From: Chloroflexia bacterium
GTDB taxonomy: Bacteria; Chloroflexota; Chloroflexia; Thermomicrobiales; UBA6265
Direction of reading: 5' to 3'
Length of the DNA: 11,684 nt
Assembly (NCBI GenBank): GCA_013698285.1
Contig: JACCVE010000476.1
Location: forward strand, 1-11,684
Part shown: piece by piece, positions 1 through 7,096 of the stretch
Layout of the letters: every line of letters begins with the position of its first letter
Numbering within the stretch: position 1 is the first letter of the stretch
The notes under the pieces: generated by a model
Database searches by the model: none
Seen by the model: only the letters and a program-made list of their open reading frames with translations
What the model was told of the DNA's origin: nothing
Made by a program: the position numbers and the translations under genes

Positions 1-434
1 ACCCAGATGTCGCCGGGGGGTGGGGGGAGGCTGGCTCGCTCGGCCTGTGGGGTGTCCGCGTGGTTCCCTTCGACCCGCGGACCGGTGGTCCCGGAGGGAT
101 CAGGGCGACCGAGCCGCCGAACGAGAGCGCCGTCGAGCGGCAGTGGGAACAGGAACAGCGTCGCTACCCCGCCCTGCCGCGGCCGTTCATCGATTCGCCG
201 GCCGCGCTGGCCGGGTTCGCCAAGCTGGGTCCGGTCGCCGTCCCCACGGGCCGGCCCCCGACCCTGGGCGGCCTGGTCGGTGAGGACGGAAAGGCCGTCT
301 GGGAGCTGTGGCTCGCCGGTCGGATCTACCGGCTGCCGTTGGCGGTATCTCCCTTCGAGGGCCTCGGTGGGCCGTACAACCCGGGCCGCCTCGGGCGCCC
401 CGGCGACCCGGTCGAGCGGGTTCCGTCCCGGTGA
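1..434 (+). CDS. 3' part of an unrecognised protein gene
   Basis: The frame is open from base 3 at the window edge to a TGA at 432-434, so the true start probably lies upstream; GTG at 60 is only an internal candidate. About 143 residues are visible. Third codon positions are almost all G or C, as in the confident genes here, which supports real coding. The C-terminal part has a charged QWEQEQRR stretch near residues 47-54 (counting from base 3), then a proline-rich segment and a WELWLAGRIYRLPLAV segment, and ends in a Gly/Pro/Arg-rich tail. I do not recognise the family, and there is no membrane segment or metal-binding motif. The stop codon overlaps the GTG start of the LutC-like gene by four bases (GTGA), so the two are probably translated together and may share a pathway. 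Confidence 0.6.
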   Translation, partial: PDVAGGWGEAGSLGLWGVRVVPFDPRTGGPGGIRATEPPNESAVERQWEQEQRRYPALPRPFIDSPAALAGFAKLGPVAVPTGRPPTLGGLVGEDGKAVWELWLAGRIYRLPLAVSPFEGLGGPYNPGRLGRPGDPVERVPSR

Positions 435-1051
435 CCGCACCTCTGACTGGTCTTGATCCAGTCTCCGCGAGCGGGCCGGCCACGTCTGGACCAGAAGGTC
501 ACGACGGCGACCGGTTCGGGCTCTTCGCCGACCGTGCGGGGGCGCTCGGCGTGACGGTGACCCGCGTGGCCACCGTCGCCGGGGCGGCGGAGACCATCTG
601 GGGACTGGCCAGGGAGGGCGATCACCGGACCGTGATCGTCGCGGCGGGGGTCACGGTTGCCCTGCCGGGACTAGACGCCGCGCTCGCCGGGCACGGGATC
701 GAGGTCGATCCTGCGGGCGACGCCGCCCGGACCCGCGACGCGCCGCTCGGCATCAGTTGGGCGGCGACGGCGATCGCCGAGACGGGCTCAGTTCTCCTGG
801 CGGAGCCGACCCTGGACGACCGGGCCGTGGGGATGCTCGTCGCGACCCACGTCGTGCTCTGTCCAGCCGCCGGGCTGCGGGCGACGCTGGAGGATGCAGC
901 GGACGCCCTCCGCGCCATCGCTCGGCAGCCCGGCGGCAGCTACGCGACCCTGGTCACGGGACCGAGCCGGACCGCTGACATCGAGCGGGTCCTGACCGTC
1001 GGCGTGCAGGGTCCGTCCCGGGTGGTGGTGATCTTCATCGACGAGCCCTGA
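431..1051 (+). CDS. lutC: LutC-type LUD-domain protein (lactate utilization)
   Basis: This 206-residue protein has the single LUD fold of the LutC/YkgG family. Visible family features are the segment GISWAATAIAETGSVLL near the middle, matching the usual AIAETGT core, a VLCPAAGLRATLEDA-like helix, and the C-terminal GVQGPSRVVVIFIDEP, matching the GVHGPG...VVLVD ending. LutC acts in the cytoplasm with the iron-sulfur proteins LutA and LutB to oxidise L-lactate to pyruvate; LutC itself has no Cys clusters. I chose the GTG at 431 because it overlaps the upstream stop (GTGA), which suggests translational coupling, and because it removes a non-homologous N-terminal stretch. Its length is slightly below that of typical LutC proteins. 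The expected LutA/LutB partner is not adjacent but lies about 6 kb downstream as a fusion. Several LUD proteins have unknown roles, so the lactate role is inferred. Confidence 0.85.
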   Translation: MTAPLTGLDPVSASGPATSGPEGHDGDRFGLFADRAGALGVTVTRVATVAGAAETIWGLAREGDHRTVIVAAGVTVALPGLDAALAGHGIEVDPAGDAARTRDAPLGISWAATAIAETGSVLLAEPTLDDRAVGMLVATHVVLCPAAGLRATLEDAADALRAIARQPGGSYATLVTGPSRTADIERVLTVGVQGPSRVVVIFIDEP

Positions 1052-1199
1052 CCGGCTTCGCGATCTGGGGAGCCCGGCCACCGTCACCGGGTGGCGATCG
1101 TCCTCGGAGTTTGCAGGTACAGCCGACGGGAGAGAAAATGGACCCAAGGCCCCGCCGCACGGAGGCGGGCGATCCGCGATGTGAGCCAGGGGATGAACG

Positions 1200-1712
1200 A
1201 TGACCACGATCGACGGCACGGCTGATACCCGTCCCACTCCACCGTCCGCCGCCGGGCCGATCGAGATGACCGGCACAACCATCGACTATCTCCGGGCGAC
1301 GATCCTCATGAAGGTCGAGGGGTTGGACGATACCGCCCTGCGTCGCTCGCTGGTGCCGTCCGGGGTGACGCTGCTCGGGATGGTCAAGCACCTGGCGATG
1401 GTCGAGCGGTTCTGGTTCCAGATCGTCTTCGCCGGGGCGGACATCCCCGTCCCGTGGACCGATGCCGATCCCGACGCCGATTGGCGCGTAGAGCCTGGCG
1501 AGACGACGGCCGACATCATCGCCCTCTACCGGGAGGAGGCCGAGCGGTCGCGGGCGATCGTCGCCGGCGCGGCCTGGGACGACCTCGCGCAGCGCCCGGG
1601 CCACACGCAGACCCTCGGCTGGGTCCTGACCCACATGGTCGAGGAGACCGCCCGTCACTGCGGCCACGCCGACATCCTGCGGGAGTTGACTGACGGCGCG
1701 ACCGGGAAGTGA
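1200..1712 (+). CDS. DinB/DUF664 family protein
   Basis: This 170-residue protein has the four-helix DinB-like fold, of the DUF664 type related to mycothiol- or bacillithiol-dependent transferases. The first signature is LLGMVKHLAMVERFWF (residues 59-73) with His64. The second is THMVEETARHCGHADILRE (144-162) with His145, His153 and His156. Histidines at these places form the metal site in the family. The family includes metal-dependent thiol S-transferases used in detoxification, but most members, probably including this one, have no known substrate. The ATG at 1200 is preceded by AGGGGA at 1188-1193 with good spacing. The gene is 148 bp from lutC and is probably a separate unit. The downstream side opens into a gene-poor region. 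Confidence 0.85.
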   Translation: MTTIDGTADTRPTPPSAAGPIEMTGTTIDYLRATILMKVEGLDDTALRRSLVPSGVTLLGMVKHLAMVERFWFQIVFAGADIPVPWTDADPDADWRVEPGETTADIIALYREEAERSRAIVAGAAWDDLAQRPGHTQTLGWVLTHMVEETARHCGHADILRELTDGATGK

Positions 1713-1831
1713 CCGCATGGTCTCCGTCGGCGCGGCGCCTGGATCAGAATGGCCGACCGACCAGCATCAGACGAATGACCGATCTGGAACAGCACCGTGT
1801 CGCCGCTCGACGGAGAGATCCGGAGAACAAG

Positions 1832-2282
1832 ATGACACAGCATATCAGGATGGAAAGGGTCGCTCGTCGTCGATCACCCAGTGCACTCGCGCCCGTGTCG
1901 AGGGCGATCCTCACCGGCATGGCGATCGCCTTCACGGTGCTGACGATCCTTGGTTCGACCATGTTCCGGACGAGACGCGTTTGGGAAAATGGCGATGGGA
2001 CCGTTGGCCGCCAGTCGCGGGGGCGAGAACTGGCGACGGCTCCTCACTGAGCGGGAACACCCGCTCGAGATCCAACCGTCGTCGGATTACGTGCTCACCA
2101 TCGCGCCCGGCCTTCCGGTGGTCACGGCCCGCGCGACGCTGGGCGCGATCGTGGCAGTCGCGTTGGCCCTTGCGTACCTTTGGTCGTGGTGGGCACTTCC
2201 GCGGGTAAATCGGCCAATGCGTCGGGTAAATCGGCCAATGCGTGACGAGGAATCGGTTCGCGGTGTTGGCGGAATGGGATGA
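1832..2282 (+). pseudogene. Possible broken small membrane protein gene
   Basis: Two overlapping frames carry complementary coding-like pieces. The first (ATG 1832, stop at 2050) encodes a transmembrane-like AILTGMAIAFTVLTILGS segment whose codons are nearly all G/C at the third position. The second (open through 1989, stop at 2282) encodes a TLGAIVAVALALAYLWSWW transmembrane-like segment, also with high third-position G+C. The reading would join in one protein of roughly 130-150 residues if a single frameshift occurred between about 1975 and 2045. Alternatively these are two small overlapping genes; ATG 1989 has only a weak upstream GGGAAA. No family is recognised. The end of the second frame reads through the 21-bp tandem duplication and repeats VNRPMRR. 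Confidence 0.3.
2202..2243. repeat. Perfect 21-bp tandem duplication
   Basis: Two identical adjacent 21-bp units occupy 2202-2222 and 2223-2243. Each begins CGGGTAAATCGG and ends CAATGCGT. The length is a multiple of three, so the frame running through it is kept and gains seven residues. Perfect identity suggests a recent duplication, for example by replication slippage. It could also be a paired protein-binding site, as two helical turns of DNA are about 21 bp. Confidence 0.9.
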
Positions 2283-2824
2283 TCGCCCCGGGGATTGCCG
2301 GTGACGCAGGGGAGATATTGGATAGCTGCCGGGGCGGTGGTTTCGATCGCGGGCAGTCCGGGACGACGTGGCGCCGGATGACGGCGCGCCAACATCATCA
2401 AGAGAATCGCGATCAGCGGAGGCGCCGTACGTCGAGGTCGCGCGGAAGTGGCTCGATGAACAATTCCACGCGATCGAAATGCTGGAGGCGCGAGTCATAT
2501 GGAATCCGGATGATCACTCGATCAGAGGAGCGCCGGTCATCACCGAAACGCCGCACCGCCGTGGCCATGGAGGACACAAGGTCCTCCCCTACGATGGACA
2601 TCGAACATCGACGCTTCATCCGGAGTCCGTATTATCAAAAGTAAAAGCACCGTTTTGCCTTCTGGGCGTTTGCTTGGTCGATTCGCGGTGTCGTCGTCAC
2701 ACACTCGTTTTGTCGCAGACGATAGTTCCGAGTGCGGGACGAAACTATTCTGTATGGGCCCGTGAGAACCCTCCATCCCCACAGGTGCAAACCGTCCCAC
2801 GCTCACGAGCCCCGGTTGGCGACA

Positions 2825-3829
2825 CTATCCCGTGACGATGCCCATCCCGGGTATGAGGTCGATCCGCACCGCCGACGGTCGTCCGTCGCCACCGGTCTCG
2901 GCATCCGATGGGGTGACGGCCCGGACCCAGCCGGGGCCGTCGGCCGGGGTGTCGATCTGGTACCAGACATCGTAGGCCCCGGCTCCCGTCGTGGCGCGGC
3001 CGGGATCGCCGGTCCGGATCGCGAGGAGGGGGAACGACGTGCCCGGATCGAGCGGCAGGGTGCCGATCCGTTCTGACCCGGGGTCCGCCTCGGGCGCCGA
3101 CCAGACGGATGTCTGGTCCGCCGACGGGGACTGGGTGACCACCACCTCGCCGAGGGGGACCTCTCCGTCGTCCGGGGTGGGGAGGGCCAGGTCGTTGATG
3201 ACGTGGGTCGGGTTGAGCCAGCCCTGATCGACGGGCAGGTCCGGGGCCTCGATCGGCCAGTAGCCGGGGCCCGGCGGGCAGCCGGGGCCGCATTGAAATC
3301 CGTAGCGGGGGGCGTCGCCGTTCACCTCGGTCGTGGTGAGAAAGGTTCGGACCTCGACGTGGAGGTGATTGGGGGTGTCGTCGCCCCGATCGAGGACCGT
3401 GCCGAGGGACTGACCGCGAACGACGGCGTCGCCCTCGACGACGGTCAGGGTGGGGTCGAGGTGGCCATACATCGAGTACAGGTCCTCGGCGTGCCGGACG
3501 ATCACGACCCGGCCGGGGTACTCGGAGCCCGCGAAGACGACCTCGCCCTCGCCGATCGCCAGCACGGCCGCCCCCGCCGTGTCCCCCTCGACGGCGTACC
3601 AGTCTTCACCGGTGTGCCAGTAGCCGGGCAGGTACCAGGTGTTCTCCGTGGTGAATCCGTGGCGGATCAGGAAGCCGTCGCCGGAGAGTCCATCAGGGAG
3701 GCCTATGGGGTAGGAGAACGGGCTGGCGACAGACTCGTCCTGCCGCACGAGGGCGTGGACGGGATAAGCCAACGCCGGAGACAACAGGGCGGCGCGGAGG
3801 ATCGTGCGGCGGTCAAGTCGAGTCAGCAT
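2825..3829 (-). CDS. Tat-exported M23 (LytM-type) peptidase with SH3-like tail
   Basis: This 334-residue protein is predicted to cleave peptidoglycan cross-bridges or other peptides outside the membrane. The N-terminus begins MLTRLDRRTILRAALL with a twin-arginine-like pair at residues 7-8, a hydrophobic stretch and an Ala-rich end, which fits Tat export. The M23 domain spans about 58-165. The zinc ligands are His72 and Asp76 in HTGED and the second His of HLHVEV (His157), with His155 as the catalytic histidine. YGHL (121-124) is also typical. Residues about 228-308 resemble an SH3b domain (VVTQSPSADQTSVWSAP ... GWVRAV), often a cell-wall-binding module. A longer start exists at 3925, but I chose 3829 because GGAGGAG sits seven bases upstream and this start places the signal peptide first. 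The gene stands alone on the minus strand. Confidence 0.88.
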   Translation of the reverse strand: MLTRLDRRTILRAALLSPALAYPVHALVRQDESVASPFSYPIGLPDGLSGDGFLIRHGFTTENTWYLPGYWHTGEDWYAVEGDTAGAAVLAIGEGEVVFAGSEYPGRVVIVRHAEDLYSMYGHLDPTLTVVEGDAVVRGQSLGTVLDRGDDTPNHLHVEVRTFLTTTEVNGDAPRYGFQCGPGCPPGPGYWPIEAPDLPVDQGWLNPTHVINDLALPTPDDGEVPLGEVVVTQSPSADQTSVWSAPEADPGSERIGTLPLDPGTSFPLLAIRTGDPGRATTGAGAYDVWYQIDTPADGPGWVRAVTPSDAETGGDGRPSAVRIDLIPGMGIVTG

Positions 3830-3836
3830 CCGGTTA

Positions 3837-3843
3837 CTCCTCC
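3837..3843 (-). promoter_or_regulatory. Ribosome binding site that sets the M23 start
   Basis: On the minus strand the sequence reads GGAGGAG followed by seven bases and then ATG at 3829. This near-perfect anti-16S complement makes 3829 the likely start rather than the longer in-frame ATG at 3925, whose product would bury the twin-arginine signal peptide 32 residues inside. Confidence 0.8.
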
Positions 3844-3911
3844 GGGTCGGGGTCCGGCCTTCGTCTCCCGCCGGAGCAGCTCGGGCGGTCAGGTCGCCGT
3901 TTGACTGGCAG

Positions 3912-4400
3912 ATGTTCCCGAGCATCGATCACCGCGATGGGCGGTTCCCGGCCCGGGTGGTGAACGATGCCCTTCTCTCGGTGCTACTGGCGTGCGCAGA
4001 CCCGGAGGTTCCCCGGGAGAACTTCAGCGGACCGCTGGTCGTCTTGCTGGGTGATCTAGGAGGAATCGAAATCGAGTGCTTGTTGTCGAGGGAGCCATCC
4101 GACCCGAGGAGCGTTCGCCTCGCCCTGATCACATGTCCAGCATGTAGTGTAAAGGTGTGTGGCTAGGTGCCGGCGGTCGCCGAGCGCACGGACGCTGGCT
4201 CGGTTTGGCGCGACTTGGGGTGGGAACAGGACTACGGCCCGGACGAGCCGGATCTCTATGATCTCAAGACCTACCCAGGAATCGGTCCGTTATATTCGAG
4301 CCGGAGCCGTACGAGCGAGTGATGTGGGAGATGAGCGTGGTGCCGGTCGGAGCGTGGAAGCCGTCGTCGATATGGACACCTGCCGAGTATCGGTGTCCGG
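3912..4400 (+). pseudogene. Coding-like plus-strand stretch with a stop and a frameshift
   Basis: A frame from ATG 3912 encodes an 84-residue stretch with a plausible amphipathic pattern (ALLSVLLACAD, PLVVLLGDLGGIEIECLL) and a CPAC pair near its end, stopping at TAG 4164-4166. The same frame continues at once from GTG 4167 for 51 codons (WRDLGWEQDYGPDEPDLYDL) to TGA 4320-4322. At 4293-4296 the protein-like reading moves to another frame: PGIGPLY passes into FEPEPYERVMWEMS, as if one T had been lost from TATTC. It then continues with VVPVGAWKPSSIWTPAEY to about 4390. I recognise no family. It may be one decayed gene, or one or two small genes plus chance. No ribosome binding site is convincing. 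The end coordinate is approximate. Confidence 0.3.
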
Positions 4401-4463
4401 AAACGCTAACGGGGCGGCCAGAATCGTCTCCGGGCGCCCCGTTGGCAAGCGTCCTGGACGAAC

Positions 4464-4703
4464 TTAGTTCCCGGACGGGGAGCTGTCCATCCAGCCGCTC
4501 ATCGCATCGGCGGCGGAGCGGTCGATGTGGACGTGCTCGTCGATCTGGGAGACCCAGCTCAGCGGGATCCAGTGGTGCTGGCCATCGCCGCTGTCGTTCT
4601 TGGTGAGCTTGATCGCGTCGCCATCGAGGTGGTCGACGAGGCCGACCTGCTGGTCGTCGGTGCCGAGGACCGGCATGTGTTCGCTGATCTGGCTGGTATC
4701 CAT
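4464..4703 (-). CDS. DUF2171 family protein
   Basis: This 79-residue protein matches the DUF2171 pattern. It opens MDTSQISEHMPVLGTDDQQV, goes on with GLVDHLDGDAIKLTKND (residues 21-37) and GQHHWIPLSWVSQID (41-55), and ends in a short acidic/Ser tail. Members are small PRC-barrel-like beta proteins of unknown function, often present in several copies and sometimes near stress genes. The ATG at 4703 is preceded on its strand by AGGAG (4712-4716) with eight bases between, which rules out the longer in-frame starts. The gene stands alone, 295 bp from the epimerase gene on the same strand. Two palindromes lie just upstream and may control it. Confidence 0.85.
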   Translation of the reverse strand: MDTSQISEHMPVLGTDDQQVGLVDHLDGDAIKLTKNDSGDGQHHWIPLSWVSQIDEHVHIDRSAADAMSGWMDSSPSGN

Positions 4704-4730
4704 GGATTTCACTCCTATCTGTGGCAGAGG

Positions 4731-4765
4731 CGTGCGGCCGCACGGCGCGTGGGACGTGCCACGCG
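4731..4765 (-). promoter_or_regulatory. Two adjacent palindromes upstream of the DUF2171 gene
   Basis: CGTGCGGCCGCACG at 4731-4744 is a perfect 14-bp palindrome. Two bases from it, CGCGTGG (4746-4752) and CCACGCG (4759-4765) form a 7-bp inverted repeat around a 6-base loop. Both lie 28-62 bp before the DUF2171 start, where an operator or a 5' leader hairpin would sit. Palindromes are common in high-GC DNA, so the regulatory role is inferred. Confidence 0.35.
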
Positions 4766-4998
4766 TTGTGCTCCAGGTAAGCAGGAGCCGTACCAACGGC
4801 GACGACCGGTGCCGGGTGCGGTGGCGGTCGTCACACGGTCGCTCGCGACGTACCCCTCCGGTTTGATGCGGGCTCATCTGGCCCGTAGCGATGTGCGATC
4901 GAGCGCGGGAGGCCTGGGCCGGAGCCGCTATCGCGGGGTAGCAAGGTGGGACCGGGGGCCCGGGTGATGCCGGACGATCATGCCGGACCACCCACGGC

Positions 4999-5862
4999 CT
5001 ACGCGCCACCGGTGCTCTGGTCCCGCCAGGAGTATTGGGGAGTCCAGTCGAGTAGCCGGGCGATCTTGGCGGAGCTGAAGGCGGAGGCGAAGTCGTCGTG
5101 CCCGGGGTCGATGCGGTCGTAGCCGGGATAGTGGGCGGCCATCAGTTCAGAGAGGGGGCGGTCGGCGCTCGTGTCGGCGGCCGCGATGAGGAAGACCTCG
5201 TTTCCCGTGGTGGTGCCGGTGATGGCGGCGAGGTAGGCGCCGCCGACATCCCGGGCGTCGATGTAGCTCCAGAAGTTGAACGCGCCGGTGGCGGGGTCGT
5301 CACGCCGGGCCCGGAGGACGTGGTACTCGTCCGGGGCGATGACATTGTTGATGCGGAGGCCGATGAAGGCAGTGCCGGGGTAGCGGACGGCGAGCGACTC
5401 GGCGATGACCTCGCCCAGGTATTTGCTGAGGGCGTAGGCGTTGGGGGACGGGTGGCGCTCGCTCTCGTCGAAGGGGATGCGAGTCGGGACGACACCTTCG
5501 TGGATGAGTCCGGTGGCCATCTCGCTGGAGGCATAGGCGACCCGGCTGACGCCGAGGTCGCCGGCCGCCTGGAGCACGTTGTAGGTCGAACTGACATTGT
5601 TCGAGAAGACATCGAGCCTGGACTGGCCACTCGGGGATGGGTTGGCCGCCAGGTGGCAGACGGCCCCCGGCCGGAACTGGAAAAATGCGTCGTAGACCTC
5701 GCCGGCGTCGGTGAGATCGACGCGGCAAAACTCCCCGGGGAGGTCGAGCCCGTGGGCGGGGCGGGCGAAATCGAGGTTGACAACCTCGTGCCCCGCGGCG
5801 GCGACGACGCGGACGACTTCGCGGCCAGCCTTGCCGCTTCCGCCGGTGACGATGACGCGCAT
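4999..5862 (-). CDS. NAD-dependent epimerase/dehydratase (extended SDR)
   Basis: This 287-residue protein is an extended short-chain dehydrogenase/reductase that probably acts on a nucleotide sugar or similar hydroxylated substrate with NAD(P). The N-terminal Rossmann motif TGGSGKAG is at residues 6-13, with Asp31 after the second strand suggesting preference for NAD. HLAANPSP (70-77) follows, with Ser112/Ser113 as candidate catalytic serines in YASSEMA. The catalytic pair is Tyr143 and Lys147 in YALSK. The family-typical RINNVIAP (170-177) and YIDARDVGGAYLAAI (200-214) are present. ATG 5862 was chosen over upstream in-frame starts because AGGAG (5870-5874) lies seven bases before it and the Rossmann strand begins directly. 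Substrate cannot be told. The gene is transcribed divergently from the Mrr-type nuclease gene across a 552-bp spacer. Confidence 0.88.
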   Translation of the reverse strand: MRVIVTGGSGKAGREVVRVVAAAGHEVVNLDFARPAHGLDLPGEFCRVDLTDAGEVYDAFFQFRPGAVCHLAANPSPSGQSRLDVFSNNVSSTYNVLQAAGDLGVSRVAYASSEMATGLIHEGVVPTRIPFDESERHPSPNAYALSKYLGEVIAESLAVRYPGTAFIGLRINNVIAPDEYHVLRARRDDPATGAFNFWSYIDARDVGGAYLAAITGTTTGNEVFLIAAADTSADRPLSELMAAHYPGYDRIDPGHDDFASAFSSAKIARLLDWTPQYSWRDQSTGGA

Positions 5863-5992
5863 CTGGGTGCTCCTGTGGTGATGGTTTTGAGTGGTCATGT
5901 CCACGGTCGGCTGGACGCGAATATCGGATCGCGACCCGGCGACCCACCGACGAAAAGGCTCCGAGATTGGCCGGGGCGGACCCGTCACGCGC

Positions 5993-6177
5993 GATCGACG
6001 GAGGACACCAGGTTGCCTGACCACCGGGTCGATGGTGGCGATGTCATCGTGCCGAGGGTGGATCGACGGAGCTGCACCAGTTTGATCCCGACATCGTCAT
6101 CGTACACGGCCCCGTCACGCTCGAACCAGCTTCCCATGTCAACGAGACCGTGGGTGCCGGAGCGACGATCGACGGAG
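5993..6177. repeat. Three direct copies of GATCGACGGAG
   Basis: Exact copies of GATCGACGGAG occur at 5993-6003, 6061-6071 and 6167-6177, all in the same orientation, spaced 68 and 106 bp apart. They lie between the divergent epimerase and Mrr-type nuclease genes, so they could be binding sites for a shared regulator. They could also be chance in a GATCG-rich genome. Confidence 0.5.
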
Positions 6178-6343
6178 CGGACAATGTCCGCCGAGTGGTC
6201 GAGGTCACGGTCGGCCTTGCGAATGCCGAGGGCACCGCTCTGGCCGCGCTCGGTCCACCCGGCCATGGCGGCGAGCACGGTTCAGCGGTCGGGACAACCG
6301 ATTCCCCGTCATTGGCCCGGCGAATGCCGCCCGACCGGCAGTC

Positions 6344-6372
6344 TCGACAAACCTGCCGGATGCCGATATCGT
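6344..6372 (+). promoter_or_regulatory. Candidate sigma-70 promoter of the Mrr-type nuclease gene
   Basis: TCGACA (6344-6349) and TATCGT (6367-6372) are separated by 17 bp and match the -35 and -10 consensus at five and four of six bases. Transcription would begin near 6379, giving a leader of about 36 bases before the ATG at 6415. Confidence 0.45.
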
Positions 6373-6414
6373 TGCCTCCAGGCGAACGGGCGTTCGGGCA
6401 TCGGTGGAGTGACG

Positions 6415-7026
6415 ATGGCGGCGAGGCGACGGGGCCGGGGCCGGAATCGATCCCTGGTCCGATGGGCCACCCTCCGGTTGTCCGTCGTCGCCGTGGCCGT
6501 CCTCGGGGCCGCGCTGGCGTGGGAGACGGCGCCCTTGGCCGTCGTGGGGGCCGGAGCCGGACTCTTCCTGATGCTGCTGGTGCGGCTGTGGTGGCGGGTG
6601 CGGCGACGGCGGGCACGGTTGGGCGAGATGCGGTCGCTGCGGGGGTTGTTGGCCCTGTCGCCGGCCGAGTTCGAGTTCGCGGTCGCCGACCTGTTCCGGG
6701 CCCGGGGCTACGACGACATCCACCGCGTCGGCGGGTCGGGCGACTTGGGCGTGGACCTCATCGGCCGCGACCGTGATGGTTGCCTGGTGATCGTCCAATG
6801 CAAGCGGTATGGTCGGGAGAACCGGGTCGGCTCGCCGGCGATCCAGAGCTTCATCGGCATGGCCGTCCACCACCGGGCCGAGCGGGGCGTCGTCGTCACG
6901 ACCTCCACCTACACCTTGCCCGCCACCCGCCTTGCGGCCCAGGCGCCGCTGCCGATCTCCCTGATCGACGGGACGGGTCTCGTCCGGCTCGCGAGCCGCG
7001 CCCACGACGACGCGCGGGACTGGTGA
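6415..7026 (+). CDS. Membrane-anchored Mrr-type restriction endonuclease
   Basis: This 203-residue protein has a basic N-terminus, two hydrophobic segments (about 20-36 and 41-58), a basic loop, and a C-terminal Mrr_cat nuclease domain (about 80-190). The PD-(D/E)XK site is visible: Glu86 in AEFEFAV, Asp114 in GDLGVDLIG, and Gln128 and Lys130 in VQCKRY. Family members are predicted to cut DNA, and true Mrr restricts methylated foreign DNA. Tethered versions like this are widespread but not well characterised. The ATG at 6415 has GGAG at 6406-6409. A longer frame reaches back to 5098, but only because it runs antisense to the epimerase. There is no methyltransferase nearby, so a methylation-dependent (type IV-like) defence role or a membrane-linked DNA processing role are both possible. 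The gene ends 106 bp before the LutB-LutA fusion. Confidence 0.85.
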   Translation: MAARRRGRGRNRSLVRWATLRLSVVAVAVLGAALAWETAPLAVVGAGAGLFLMLLVRLWWRVRRRRARLGEMRSLRGLLALSPAEFEFAVADLFRARGYDDIHRVGGSGDLGVDLIGRDRDGCLVIVQCKRYGRENRVGSPAIQSFIGMAVHHRAERGVVVTTSTYTLPATRLAAQAPLPISLIDGTGLVRLASRAHDDARDW

Positions 7027-7096
7027 CGGGCCTTGGACACGACCGGCCATCCGACCAGGAATACCGTGAGGTCGTCCGGCAAGGGTCTGGCCGGGC

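Larger units (their letters stand above)
1713..2824. other. Gene-poor, lower-GC stretch with possible relics
   Basis: This 1.1-kb interval lies between the DinB-like gene and the M23 peptidase gene. Its G+C is visibly lower than its flanks, with AT-rich patches near 2630-2660 and 2700-2760. The open frames inside it (for example 2279-2644, 2368-2835, and minus 1932-2498) have no recognisable domains, irregular codon use and no good ribosome binding sites. A candidate plus-strand promoter is TCGACG (2608-2613), 16 bp, TATTAT (2630-2635), with no obvious gene after it. A frame beginning near 2431 encodes a helix-like WLDEQFHAIEMLEARVIW stretch, but nothing extends it. The interval also contains the possible broken membrane protein and the tandem duplication listed separately. 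I saw no transposase motif or terminal inverted repeats. Confidence 0.5.
5863..6414. other. Divergent intergenic region with repeats and a gene-fragment-like frame
   Basis: This 552-bp spacer separates the minus-strand epimerase from the plus-strand nuclease. Within it, the plus frame open from 6021 encodes a coding-like stretch at about 6072-6250 (HQFDPDIVIVHGPVTLEP and later NVRRVVEVTVGLANAEG) with high third-position G+C but no start, ribosome binding site or recognisable family. It may be a gene remnant. A minus frame over the same bases (5985-6278) is equally unrecognised. Three copies of an 11-bp motif and a promoter are listed separately. Confidence 0.4.

Noticed and set aside
1076..1098. 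Stem GCCACC/GGTGGC after lutC as a terminator
   Set aside because: The stem is short and no T-run follows it, so it does not qualify as an intrinsic terminator.
3203..3904. 233-residue plus-strand frame
   Set aside because: It is the shadow of the M23 peptidase gene, which has complete zinc ligands and a strong ribosome binding site.
4131..4145. ACATG-tccag-CATGT inverted repeat as an operator
   Set aside because: The arms are only five bases long and no confident gene starts next to it, so it may be chance.
4280..4300. Programmed frameshift at 4293-4296
   Set aside because: There is no X XXY YYZ slippery sequence, and the shift fits a simple base loss better.
5098..6414. Long plus-strand frame joining onto the Mrr-type nuclease gene
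   Set aside because: Its first part is antisense to the epimerase gene, whose Rossmann and YxxxK motifs are clear. The nuclease has its own promoter, ribosome binding site and ATG at 6415.
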